From an uncultured bacterium (lineage in GTDB: Bacteria; Bacillota; Clostridia; Christensenellales; QALW01), in the NCBI GenBank assembly GCA_905214315.1, contig CAJMLN010000013.1, positions 1 to 43,506 on the forward strand: a DNA stretch of 43,506 nt, read 5' to 3'. A model generated the notes under the pieces. The model was given only the letters and a program-made list of their open reading frames with translations, was not told the origin of the DNA and made no database searches. Positions 1 to 7,841 of the stretch are shown piece after piece. The position numbers were made by a program, and so were the translations under genes. Within the stretch, counting starts at the first letter, position 1, and every line of letters starts with the position of its first letter.

Positions 1-127
1 AAGTCCGCAATACCTGCAAATACTGCTTGGCTTTAGTACGCTAATGATTATATGCAAAAAACGGACATTTGTCAATTACTTTTTAAAGAAAATCTTTTTC
101 CGGTAAAAACAAATTATAAAAAATTAC

Positions 128-156
128 TTTACTAATTTAGTGTAATGATGTATAAT
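128..156 (+). promoter_or_regulatory. his operon promoter with candidate operator
   Basis: A -35 box TTTACT (128-133) and a perfect -10 box TATAAT (151-156) are separated by 17 bp, 32 bp upstream of the first gene. The spacer contains the odd palindrome ACTAA-T-TTAGT (131-141), flanked by ATTAC (124-128) and GTAAT (142-146), so the dyad overlaps the -35 box. The core resembles the E. coli TrpR operator half-site (ACTAGT-like). As the first gene encodes a TrpR-superfamily protein, autoregulation of the operon is a natural inference. I saw no T-box or riboswitch in bases 1-187. Confidence 0.6.
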
Positions 157-187
157 GATAATATCTCATAAATAGGAATGATGTTAT

Positions 188-487
188 ATGGATAATCATG
201 CTTTAAACCAACAGCTCTATCAAGTGCTCGCCTCCCTGCAAAATGCAGAGGAAGCCGAATTGTTTCTGCAGGATTTATGTACGCTCAAGGAAATTGAATA
301 TATGGCCCAGCGCGTAGAATCCGCAAAGCTTTTAATGGATAACATGACATATCAGGAAGTATTCAAGCGCGTAAACATTTCCAGCGCCACCCTTTCGCGC
401 GTAAGCAAATGCGTAAAATACAATACCGGCTATACCAGCGTGCTTTCGCGCTTTTTTGCAGAAAAAGGATCGGAGGAAGAAAAGTGA
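188..487 (+). CDS. YerC/TrpR-family transcriptional regulator (HisR-like)
   Basis: A 99-residue protein of the TrpR superfamily, YerC/YecD branch. It has an all-helical N-terminus (LNQQLYQVLASLQ), the segment FLQDLCTLKEIEYMAQRVE typical of the family, then a helix-turn-helix at about residues 55-80 (TYQEVFKRVNISSATLSRVS) and a short tail. ATG 188 is preceded by AGGA. The gene heads the his operon and its stop overlaps the GTG start of hisZ. Such genes stand upstream of histidine genes in several Gram-positive lineages, and a HisR role has been proposed there from comparative genomics (from memory). Here, repression of this operon in response to histidine is an inference; the ligand is not visible in the sequence. 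Confidence 0.85.
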   Translation: MDNHALNQQLYQVLASLQNAEEAELFLQDLCTLKEIEYMAQRVESAKLLMDNMTYQEVFKRVNISSATLSRVSKCVKYNTGYTSVLSRFFAEKGSEEEK

Positions 488-1551
488 CTGCCATTAGTGT
501 GCTGACGCAAAATCTGAGCGGCCTTTATGAAAGAGCCGGATACAAAAAGTACAAAATGCGTAAATTTGAAGAATATTCGCTCTACCTCGAAAACAAAAAT
601 TTTTTAACCAGCGAATATGTAATCACATTTAATGACCTCTCCGGCAGACTTCTGGCCCTAAAGCCCGATGTGACGCTTTCCATCGTAAAAAATACCAATG
701 CAGCTTTAAACGCAAGCGAAAAGCTCTACTATACCGAAAGCGTATACCGGCTGGACGCGCGCTCTCACGAATATAAGGAAATCCATCAAATGGGTCTGGA
801 AATGCTCGGCGATATCGACGAAGCCGCCACCTTGGAGATTCTTCTGCTGGCTTTACAATCACTGGAAGCTTCCGGCATGGATTTTGCTTTGGATATCTCC
901 CATATGGGAATACTCGAGCCCTTGCTGGAGGACGCCGCGGGACAAAACCTTTCCCTGAAAGAGCAGCTAATCGCGTGTATAAAATCCAAAAACCTGCACG
1001 ATATGCGGCAAATCTGCATGCAGGCCGGGCTTGTAAGCGAAAAGGCCGACCGCCTGTATGCCGCGGCCTCGGTCAGCGGCGATTTTGAAGAGGGACTCCG
1101 CCTGTTAACAGAGCTGAATTTTCCCGCTATTAAAAGCGCACTGGAAGAGCTCCGCACACTCTACGACGGTCTGAACGCCTGCGGCAAGGCGCAGAATATC
1201 CGGCTGGATCTTTCCATAGTCAATGACGTCAGTTATTATAACGGCATTGTATTTCAGGGATATCTATCTGGTGTGCACCGCCATATTCTCTCCGGCGGAC
1301 GCTACGACCATCTGGCGGAAAAATTCCGAACCGGCATCGGTGCTATGGGCTTTGCCGTATATCTTTCGGATCTGACCTTCTCCGCCCCCGGCCCGGCATA
1401 TGACTGCGATATCGTGCTGCACTACGGCGCTTCCGTTCCCGCCGCCCGTATTCTGCAGGAGGCAGAAACGCTCCGCGCCGCCGGCAGGACCGTACGGATC
1501 GAGAGGCACATCCCCGCGGGGCTGAAATACAAAGAAATAAAGGAGATTTAA
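484..1551 (+). CDS. hisZ: ATP phosphoribosyltransferase regulatory subunit HisZ
   Basis: HisZ is a paralogue of histidyl-tRNA synthetase that does not charge tRNA; it activates the short HisG and mediates histidine feedback. The 355-residue product has the class II synthetase fold landmarks: RLLALKPDVTLSIVKNT near the start, YTESVYRLD (motif 2 region), a degenerate histidine loop (DVSYYNGIVFQGY) and motif 3 (GGRYDHLAEKFRTGIGAMGF). I chose GTG 484 because GGAGG (472-476) lies 7 nt upstream and it overlaps the preceding stop (GTGA); an ATG farther upstream at 409 lies inside the previous gene. It is a little shorter than many HisZ proteins, and its last ~50 residues (AARILQEAETLRAAGRTVRI) recall a cut-down anticodon-binding domain. 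Confidence 0.9.
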   Translation: MTAISVLTQNLSGLYERAGYKKYKMRKFEEYSLYLENKNFLTSEYVITFNDLSGRLLALKPDVTLSIVKNTNAALNASEKLYYTESVYRLDARSHEYKEIHQMGLEMLGDIDEAATLEILLLALQSLEASGMDFALDISHMGILEPLLEDAAGQNLSLKEQLIACIKSKNLHDMRQICMQAGLVSEKADRLYAAASVSGDFEEGLRLLTELNFPAIKSALEELRTLYDGLNACGKAQNIRLDLSIVNDVSYYNGIVFQGYLSGVHRHILSGGRYDHLAEKFRTGIGAMGFAVYLSDLTFSAPGPAYDCDIVLHYGASVPAARILQEAETLRAAGRTVRIERHIPAGLKYKEIKEI

Positions 1552-1555
1552 CGGT

Positions 1556-2182
1556 ATGCTCAACGTTGCGCTTCCCAAAGGCAGGCTGGGCGATAAAGTC
1601 TATCGCCTGCTGGAATCCATCGGCTATGAATGTCCCGAGCTTCTGCAGGACAGCCGCAAGCTGATTTTCATCAATAACGAAGCCGGAGTAAAATATTTTT
1701 TAGTAAAACCCTCCGACGTTGCCATTTACGTGGAATACGGCGCCGCCGATATCGGCGTTGTAGGCAAGGACGTACTGGATGAAGGCGATTTTGATATCTA
1801 CGAGCTACTGAATCTCCATTTAGGCGTATGCAAAATGGCCGTAGCCGCCAGAGAGGATTTCCGCCAGGAGCTGGACCGTCCGCTGCGGGTGGCCACCAAA
1901 TATCCCCGCATTGCCAAAACTTTTTACAGCAAAAAGAACCGGGAAATTGAAATTATCAAGCTGAACGGTTCCATTGAACTGGCGCCTGTTTTAGGGCTAT
2001 CGGACGTTATTGTGGATATCGTGGAAACCGGAAAAACCCTAAAGGAAAACGGGCTTCGGGTTTTTGAGGATATCCTGCCCATCAGCGCCCGACTGATCGC
2101 CAACAAATCCGCCTTTAAATTCAAGGGCGGTGAAATTACAAAAATTACAAACGCTGTAAAGGAAATTTTAAAAAATGATTAA
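1556..2182 (+). CDS. hisG: ATP phosphoribosyltransferase, short form
   Basis: Catalyses the first step of histidine synthesis, joining ATP and PRPP to phosphoribosyl-ATP in the cytoplasm. At 208 residues it is the short HisG without the C-terminal regulatory ACT-like domain, so it should need HisZ, which is encoded immediately upstream. Visible family features are the N-terminal LNVALPKGRLGDKVYRLLE, the FLVKPSDVAIYVEYGAADIGVVGKD segment split across residues ~40-65, and the PRPP-binding loop region SDVIVDIVETGKTLKENGL. AGGAG (1541-1545) precedes ATG 1556. The 3' end overlaps hisD by 8 nt, pointing to translational coupling. Confidence 0.96.
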   Translation: MLNVALPKGRLGDKVYRLLESIGYECPELLQDSRKLIFINNEAGVKYFLVKPSDVAIYVEYGAADIGVVGKDVLDEGDFDIYELLNLHLGVCKMAVAAREDFRQELDRPLRVATKYPRIAKTFYSKKNREIEIIKLNGSIELAPVLGLSDVIVDIVETGKTLKENGLRVFEDILPISARLIANKSAFKFKGGEITKITNAVKEILKND

Positions 2183-3458
2183 AATCTTTGAAAACGAAAT
2201 CGAGCTAGAACGTATTTTAAACCGTGAAATTCAAAGCTATACCGAATACGAAGCCACGGTGCGGGACATCCTTGCCTCCGTTATCAAGGACGGCGATGCC
2301 GCCGTTTTAAGCTACAGCCGAAAATTTGACTGTGCCACCCTGCAAAGTCTGGAGGTAACCCCGGAAGAGATTTCTGCGGCCCTGAAAAATATTGACCCAT
2401 CCTTTATGGAAACCCTGCGGGAGGCCAAGGCCAATATTGAATTTTTCCACAGGCACCAGCTGCGCGAAAACTTTGAGCTCAAAAAGGAAAACGGCATTAT
2501 CTTAGGGCAGAAATTCACACCCGTCAAACGCGCGGGCATCTATGTGCCCGGCGGAACGGCCGCCTATCCCTCCACGGTGCTGATGAACGCCATTCCCGCC
2601 AAAATTGCAGGCGTAAAGGAAATTATCATGACGACCCCCGCCGATAAAAACGGCAGAATCAAGGACGAAATCCTGGCCGCGGCCCACCTGTGCGGGGTAA
2701 ATAAAATCTTCAAATGCGGCGGCGCACAGGCGATTGCCGCCATGGCCTACGGCACAAAGAGCATTCCCGCTGTGGATAAAATCGTAGGCCCGGGCAACAT
2801 CTTTGTGGCTCTTGCCAAACGTCTGGTGTTCGGCAAGGTATCCATTGATATGATTGCCGGCCCTAGTGAAATTCTCGTTATTGCCGATGAAACGGCCAAC
2901 CCCGCCTTTGTAGCGGCAGACCTGCTCTCCCAAGCCGAACATGACCGTCTGGCCGCGGCGGTGCTGATTACTGACAGCCCGACTCTTGCCCAGGAGGTAA
3001 GCCGCCGGATCGAAGTGCAGCTGCCCCTATTGCCCCGAGCCGATATCGCCAGGGAATCCATCGATAAGGCGGGCAAAATTATCATAACAACTTCAATAGA
3101 ACGTGCCGTTGCGCTCAGCAATGCCATTGCCCCGGAGCATCTTGAGCTCTGCGTGGACGATCCGTTCGCTCTGCTTCCGAGCGTTGAAAACGCGGGTTCC
3201 ATCTTTTTGGGCAAAAATTCGCCCGAACCGCTGGGTGACTACTTTGCCGGCCCCAACCACACCCTTCCCACCGGCGGCAGCGCAAAGTTCTCCTCCCCGC
3301 TCTCCGTGGACGACTTTATAAAAAAATCCTCGTACCTGTACTACACAAAGGAAGCTCTGCGCGCTTCCAAGGATAAAATAGCCGATTTTGCCCACCGTGA
3401 AGGGCTCGACGCCCACGCCAAAAGCGTTTTAATCCGCTTTGAGGATGAACCCGTATGA
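2175..3458 (+). CDS. hisD: Histidinol dehydrogenase
   Basis: A zinc- and NAD-dependent enzyme that oxidises L-histidinol twice to L-histidine (steps 9 and 10). The 427-residue length is normal. Family motifs are clear: YVPGGTAAYPSTVLMNAIPA, DKIVGPGNIFVALAKRLVFG, the signature IDMIAGPSEILVIADE with DLLSQAEHD after it, the catalytic/metal segment IAPEHLELC, and GPNHTLPTGGSAKFSSPLSV near the end. It starts inside the last codons of hisG (8-nt overlap) and ends with an ATGA overlap into hisC, so the three genes are likely co-translated. Confidence 0.97.
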   Translation: MIKIFENEIELERILNREIQSYTEYEATVRDILASVIKDGDAAVLSYSRKFDCATLQSLEVTPEEISAALKNIDPSFMETLREAKANIEFFHRHQLRENFELKKENGIILGQKFTPVKRAGIYVPGGTAAYPSTVLMNAIPAKIAGVKEIIMTTPADKNGRIKDEILAAAHLCGVNKIFKCGGAQAIAAMAYGTKSIPAVDKIVGPGNIFVALAKRLVFGKVSIDMIAGPSEILVIADETANPAFVAADLLSQAEHDRLAAAVLITDSPTLAQEVSRRIEVQLPLLPRADIARESIDKAGKIIITTSIERAVALSNAIAPEHLELCVDDPFALLPSVENAGSIFLGKNSPEPLGDYFAGPNHTLPTGGSAKFSSPLSVDDFIKKSSYLYYTKEALRASKDKIADFAHREGLDAHAKSVLIRFEDEPV

Positions 3459-4516
3459 GCCGGTACTTTTCTTCGCGCCTGGCCAATATGGAACCCTACG
3501 TTCCGGGCGAGCAGCCAAAGGACGCGCAATACATAAAACTGAATACCAACGAATCGCCCTTTCCCCCGGCGCCGGGCGTGCTTTCGGCCCTTGAAGGCAG
3601 CGAAGTTTCCAAACTGAATTTATATTCCGACCCCACCGCTTCCCTTTTGGTAGAAGCCATTGCCAAGCGCTACGGCGTAGAGACCGAAAACGTGTTTGCG
3701 GGCAACGGCAGCGACGAAGTTTTGGCCTTTGCCTTTTACGCCTACGGCGAGCACGGTTTTATCGGACCGGAACTCTCCTACGGTTTTTACCCGGTATTTG
3801 CGCAGTTTTTTCAAATTCCCTACACAACCGTTCCCATGCGGGAGGATTTAAGCATTGACTGCACAAAATTCTACGATAAAAAAGAGAGTATCGTGCTGGC
3901 CAACCCCAACGCGCAGACGGGACTGTACCTGCCGCCGCAGGAAATAAAAGAACTGCTGAATCACAGCTCGGCCCCGGTGATTGTGGACGAAGCCTATATT
4001 GATTTCGGCGGAGAAAGCGCCGTTTCGCTAATTGCCCATTATCCGAATCTGCTGGTGACGGGAACATTTTCCAAATCCCGCAATTTAGCGGGCGCACGCA
4101 TTGGTTTTGCCATCGGCGACGCAGCTCTGATCGCCGATCTAAACACGCTAAAATTTTCCTTTAACCCCTACAACTTAAACCGCCTTTCCATTTTGGCGGG
4201 TGCCGCCTCCATAAAGGATGAAGCGTATTTTAAAGCCTGCACCGCGCAGATTATACAAGCGCGGGAATTTACCAAAAAAGGCCTGCGCGCCTTAGGCTTT
4301 ACCTGCACGGACTCCCTGGCCAACTTTGTTTTGGCGTCTTCCCCCAAAATCAGCGGAAAAAAGCTGTACCAAAAGCTGAAAAACCGCGGCATCCTGGTGC
4401 GGTACTTAGGCGACGAATGCATAAAAGACCATATTCGCATTACCATCGGCACAAAGGAGCAGATGCAGGCTCTCTTGCATGCCGCAGCCCAAATTTTACA
4501 GGAGGAACAAATATGA
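3455..4516 (+). CDS. hisC: Histidinol-phosphate aminotransferase
   Basis: A PLP-dependent fold-type I aminotransferase that converts imidazole acetol-phosphate plus glutamate to L-histidinol phosphate (step 7). The 353-residue product has the N-terminal LNTNESPFPP motif, the cofactor-binding GNGSDEVLAFAFYAY, the VDEAYIDFGG motif and the PLP lysine in GTFSKSRNLAGARIGFAIG. Its start overlaps the hisD stop (ATGA) and its stop overlaps the hisB start. It is the only aminotransferase in the operon. Aromatic transamination as a side activity is possible in this family but cannot be read from sequence. Confidence 0.95.
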   Translation: MSRYFSSRLANMEPYVPGEQPKDAQYIKLNTNESPFPPAPGVLSALEGSEVSKLNLYSDPTASLLVEAIAKRYGVETENVFAGNGSDEVLAFAFYAYGEHGFIGPELSYGFYPVFAQFFQIPYTTVPMREDLSIDCTKFYDKKESIVLANPNAQTGLYLPPQEIKELLNHSSAPVIVDEAYIDFGGESAVSLIAHYPNLLVTGTFSKSRNLAGARIGFAIGDAALIADLNTLKFSFNPYNLNRLSILAGAASIKDEAYFKACTAQIIQAREFTKKGLRALGFTCTDSLANFVLASSPKISGKKLYQKLKNRGILVRYLGDECIKDHIRITIGTKEQMQALLHAAAQILQEEQI

Positions 4517-5100
4517 GAACAGCGGAAATCAAACGCCGCACGGCCGAAACCGATATTTATGTAAAACTTGTTTTGGACGGCACCGGCCAGGCGGATATAA
4601 ATACCGGCGTGGGCTTTTTTAACCATATGCTTACGCTTTTTGCCAAGCACGGAAACTTTGACCTTACCGTGCAATGTAAGGGCGATACGGATGTGGACGC
4701 GCACCATACGGTAGAAGACACAGCCCTGTGCCTTGGGCAGGCTTTCCGCAGCGCCGCGGGCGAATGCCGGGGCATCTGCCGCTACGGTGATATCCTGCTG
4801 CCGATGGATGAGGCTTTGTTGCTGGCCGCCGTGGATTTCGGCGGGCGGGCCTATTTAAACTATCGGGTTGAAATCAAAGCCGGCCGCGTAGGTACCTTTG
4901 ATACCGAACTGTTGGAAGAATTTATGCAGGCCTTTGTGCGCACGGCACAAATAAACCTGCACCTTAAAAAACTAGAGGGCCGAAACGCCCATCACATTTT
5001 GGAGGGCGCCTTTAAAGCCTTAGCGCGCGCCCTGCGCAAAGCCCTGGCAGCGGATGCGGCCATCGGCGACGCGCTGCCCACCACCAAAGGAGTTTTGTAA
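4513..5100 (+). CDS. hisB: Imidazoleglycerol-phosphate dehydratase
   Basis: A manganese-dependent dehydratase for step 6 of histidine synthesis. The 195-residue protein is the monofunctional form, without the N-terminal phosphatase found in enterobacteria, which fits the separate phosphatase gene at the operon end. Metal-binding histidine motifs are present: GVGFFNHMLTLFAKHGNFDL, DVDAHHTVEDTALCLGQA and the C-terminal NAHHILEGAFKALARALR. I chose ATG 4513 because GGAGG (4501-4505) is 7 nt upstream and it overlaps the hisC stop; an in-frame ATG at 4417 would lie deep in hisC. Confidence 0.96.
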   Translation: MRTAEIKRRTAETDIYVKLVLDGTGQADINTGVGFFNHMLTLFAKHGNFDLTVQCKGDTDVDAHHTVEDTALCLGQAFRSAAGECRGICRYGDILLPMDEALLLAAVDFGGRAYLNYRVEIKAGRVGTFDTELLEEFMQAFVRTAQINLHLKKLEGRNAHHILEGAFKALARALRKALAADAAIGDALPTTKGVL

Positions 5101-5706
5101 ATGACCGTTATTATCGATTACGGGGTAGGCAACCTGTTTTCTCTCTCCGGCTCTTTAAAAGCGCTAAACATTCCGGCCGTCATTTCGGCTGACCCGGCCG
5201 TGATACAGGCGGCCGACCGGCTGATTCTGCCCGGCGTAGGCGCCTTTGGCGACGCTATGGCAAAATTAAGCGCAACCGGGCTTATTCCCTATATAAAAAA
5301 CTTTGCGCAAACAAAACCGATTTTAGGTATTTGCCTTGGGATGCAGCTGTTATTTGAAAACAGCTATGAGTACGGCTTTCATACCGGTTTGGGGCTTTTA
5401 AAAGGAAGCGTGCGCCCGATCGCCGAGGAACTACCGCAGCCCCTTAAAATTCCGCATATGGGCTGGAATTCTTTAGAAAAAACCAAACCATCCCGGCTGC
5501 TTACCTATGTAAAGGACGGCGAATACGTATATTACGTACATTCCTACTGCGCCACAAACTGCGAGGAAAGCGTTACGGCAACTTCCGAATACGGCATTCC
5601 CATCACCGGCGCGGTAGAAGCGGGCAACGTGTACGGCGCCCAGTTTCACCCCGAAAAAAGCGGCCGTACCGGCCTGAATATCCTGCGTGCTTTTGCAGAA
5701 TTATGA
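5101..5706 (+). CDS. hisH: Imidazole glycerol phosphate synthase, glutaminase subunit
   Basis: A class I glutamine amidotransferase that supplies ammonia to HisF in step 5. The 201-residue protein carries the catalytic triad: Cys78 in GICLGMQLLF and His183/Glu185 in QFHPEKSG. The N-terminal VIIDYGVGNLFSLSGSL and oxyanion-region ILPGVGAFGDAM are typical. The ATG follows the hisB stop with no gap. The active enzyme would be the HisH-HisF heterodimer; hisF is two genes downstream. Confidence 0.96.
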   Translation: MTVIIDYGVGNLFSLSGSLKALNIPAVISADPAVIQAADRLILPGVGAFGDAMAKLSATGLIPYIKNFAQTKPILGICLGMQLLFENSYEYGFHTGLGLLKGSVRPIAEELPQPLKIPHMGWNSLEKTKPSRLLTYVKDGEYVYYVHSYCATNCEESVTATSEYGIPITGAVEAGNVYGAQFHPEKSGRTGLNILRAFAEL

Positions 5707-5716
5707 GGTATAAAAT

Positions 5717-6454
5717 ATGGAACTTTTCCCCGCTATTGATATTAAAGGCCGCAAGGTTGTGCGCCTTTTAAAGGGCGACTACGAACAGGTAACCGTTTAT
5801 GAACAAACGCCGCCCGAGGCCGCGCTGTCCTTTTGGCAGGCAGGCGCAAAAAATCTGCACGTTGTGGATCTGGACGGCGCCAAGGACGGCAGCCTCGCCA
5901 ACTTTGAAGCGATTCAGGAGATACTGGCGCAAACCAGCCTGTTCGTGGAGGTGGGCGGCGGCATCCGCACCATGGAGCGAATTCAAAAATACTTAGATAT
6001 TGGAGTTTCGCGCGTTATTTTAGGCACCGCGGCGCTGGAAAATCCTTCATTTTTAAAGGAAGCCCTGCAAGTCTACGGCGAACATATTGCCGTAGGCGTG
6101 GACGCCGCAGGCGGCCGCGTAGCCACGCATGGCTGGCTGAACGTAAGCGAAACGGACAGCTTTGATTTCTGCCGGCAAATGCGCGACGCCGGCGTACAAA
6201 ATATTATCTATACCGATATTTCCAAGGACGGTGCGCTTTCCGGCACCAATATGGAAATTTACCGGCGGCTGCGCGCCATCGACGGCCTGCTGGTTACCGC
6301 CTCAGGCGGCATTACCTATTACGAAGAACTGGAAGAGCTGGCCCGCATGGGCACCTACGGCGCTATTTTGGGCAAAGCCCTTTACAGCGGCGTACTGGAT
6401 TTGCAAAAAGCTTTAAACGTAGCAGGAGGAACCACATGCTTGCCAAACGAATAA
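5717..6454 (+). CDS. hisA: ProFAR isomerase (phosphoribosylformimino-AICAR-P isomerase)
   Basis: A TIM-barrel isomerase for step 4, an Amadori rearrangement. The 245-residue protein begins ELFPAIDIKGRKVVRLLKGD with the first catalytic aspartate, has the phosphate loops VEVGGGIRTMERI and VTASGGITYYEELEEL, and the second catalytic aspartate in YTDISKDGALSGTN. The split of function with hisF indicates a dedicated HisA; a PriA-like dual enzyme would go with loss of trpF, which cannot be judged here. The last 19 nt overlap hisF. Confidence 0.95.
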   Translation: MELFPAIDIKGRKVVRLLKGDYEQVTVYEQTPPEAALSFWQAGAKNLHVVDLDGAKDGSLANFEAIQEILAQTSLFVEVGGGIRTMERIQKYLDIGVSRVILGTAALENPSFLKEALQVYGEHIAVGVDAAGGRVATHGWLNVSETDSFDFCRQMRDAGVQNIIYTDISKDGALSGTNMEIYRRLRAIDGLLVTASGGITYYEELEELARMGTYGAILGKALYSGVLDLQKALNVAGGTTCLPNE

Positions 6455-7194
6455 TTCCCTGCCTGGATGTACGAAACAGCAAGGTAGTAAAGGGCGTAAA
6501 TTTTGAGGGTGTTAAGGACGTAGAGGACCCCGTAGCCCTGGCAAAATTCTATAATGAAAGCGGCGCTGACGAGCTGGTATTTTACGATATTACCGCCACC
6601 TATGACAATCGGGCCCTGTTTACCGATATTTTAAAAGAAGTTGCCGGCCAGATTTTTATTCCCCTTACCGTGGGCGGCGGCATTAATACCCTGGAGGATT
6701 TTGACCGTGTACTGAAAAGCGGCGCGGATAAAGTCAGCGTAAATTCCGGCGCCATTAAAAATCCTGCTTTAATCTCCGAGGCCGCCAGGCGCTACGGCGA
6801 TCAATGCGTCGTTCTTTCTATGGATGTAAAGCGGGTAAACGGCGCCTTTCATCTGTTTTCCCGCGGCGGACGCGACGATACCGGGCTGGACGCCTTGGAA
6901 TGGGCGCGCATGGGCCAGGAAAGCGGAGCGGGCGAAATCGTGGTAAACAGCATTGATACCGACGGCGTAAAAAACGGCTTTGACATCGAGCTGCTGCAAA
7001 AAATAGCCGCGCGCGTTTCCATTCCCATCGTTGCCAGCGGCGGCGCAGGCTGTATAGAGGATTTTATCACGCTGTTTCAAAGCGTTCCGGGGGTGGACGC
7101 AGGCCTTGCGGCCTCCATCTTCCACTTTAAAGAGGTTTCCATCGCCGATTTAAAAACGGCGCTTATAAAAAATAATATTTTAGTGAGGAATTGA
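6436..7194 (+). CDS. hisF: Imidazole glycerol phosphate synthase, cyclase subunit
   Basis: A TIM-barrel cyclase that uses ammonia from HisH to form imidazole glycerol phosphate and AICAR (step 5). The 252-residue protein starts MLAKRIIPCLDVRNSKVVKG with the catalytic aspartate in CLDVRN, has LTVGGGINTLEDF and SGGAGCIEDF phosphate-binding loops, and the second catalytic aspartate in SIDTDGVKNGFD. AGGAGG lies 5' of ATG 6436, inside the hisA coding end. The 19-nt overlap with hisA is the longest in the operon. Confidence 0.96.
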   Translation: MLAKRIIPCLDVRNSKVVKGVNFEGVKDVEDPVALAKFYNESGADELVFYDITATYDNRALFTDILKEVAGQIFIPLTVGGGINTLEDFDRVLKSGADKVSVNSGAIKNPALISEAARRYGDQCVVLSMDVKRVNGAFHLFSRGGRDDTGLDALEWARMGQESGAGEIVVNSIDTDGVKNGFDIELLQKIAARVSIPIVASGGAGCIEDFITLFQSVPGVDAGLAASIFHFKEVSIADLKTALIKNNILVRN

Positions 7195-7196
7195 AC

Positions 7197-7841
7197 ATGC
7201 TTGCTTTAGACCAACTGAAATTTGATGAAAACGACCTGATCCCGGCCATTGTAAAGGATTTTTACACAAAAAAAGTGCTGACCCTCGCCTACATGAACCA
7301 CGAGAGCCTGCGCATCAGTCTGGAGAAAAAGCTGACCTGTTTTTATTCCCGTTCCCGGCAAAAGCTGTGGCTCAAGGGCGAAACCTCGGGAAATTTCCAG
7401 CACATTCAAAGTATTACGGCCGACTGCGACCGCGACGCGCTGGTTATTGAAGTGATAAAGGACGGCCCCGCCTGCCATACGGGCAGCGATTCCTGCTTTA
7501 CAAACGCGCTGCTGGGCACGGCGGAGGATGAGGATTTTTCCCTTGCCAACCTCTATGCGCTGCTGCAAAGCCGCAAACAGGAGATGCCCGAAGGCTCCTA
7601 CACCACCTATCTGTTTGAAAAAGGAATGGATAAAATCCTGAAAAAAATCGGTGAAGAGACGACGGAAGTTATCATCGGCGCCAAAAACGATAAGGCAGAA
7701 ACGATTTACGAAATTGCCGACCTAACTTACCACGTAATGGTACTAATGGTGGAGATGGGTATTTCGGTGGAGGATATCCGCCAAGAACTGGCCTCGCGCC
7801 ACGTAATCGACCACAAGGTAAAGCAGGAAAAAATGCAATGA
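7197..7841 (+). CDS. hisIE: Bifunctional PR-AMP cyclohydrolase / PR-ATP pyrophosphohydrolase
   Basis: A fusion enzyme for steps 3 (N-terminal HisI) and 2 (C-terminal HisE). The HisI half (residues ~1-110) shows VLTLAYMNHESLRISLE, LWLKGETSGNFQ and the zinc/magnesium motif CDRDALVIEV with ACHTGSDSCF. The HisE half (~120-214) has the MazG-like SYTTYLFEKGMDKILKKIGEE and TVE-type helix TTEVIIGAKN. I preferred ATG 7197 to TTG 7191: GTGAGGA (7183-7189) is 7 nt before the ATG but only 1 nt before the TTG. The 214-residue length is normal for HisIE. It ends in an ATGA overlap with the phosphatase gene. Confidence 0.95.
   Translation: MLALDQLKFDENDLIPAIVKDFYTKKVLTLAYMNHESLRISLEKKLTCFYSRSRQKLWLKGETSGNFQHIQSITADCDRDALVIEVIKDGPACHTGSDSCFTNALLGTAEDEDFSLANLYALLQSRKQEMPEGSYTTYLFEKGMDKILKKIGEETTEVIIGAKNDKAETIYEIADLTYHVMVLMVEMGISVEDIRQELASRHVIDHKVKQEKMQ

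Noticed and set aside
1..127. T-box or his attenuator leader upstream of the operon
   Set aside because: There is no T-box consensus, no run of histidine codons, and the promoter lies only 32 bp before the first gene.
409..483. Upstream ATG 409 as the hisZ start
   Set aside because: It would overlap most of the regulator gene's 3' part by 79 nt and has no ribosome site; GTG 484 has GGAGG at 7 nt and couples to the previous stop.
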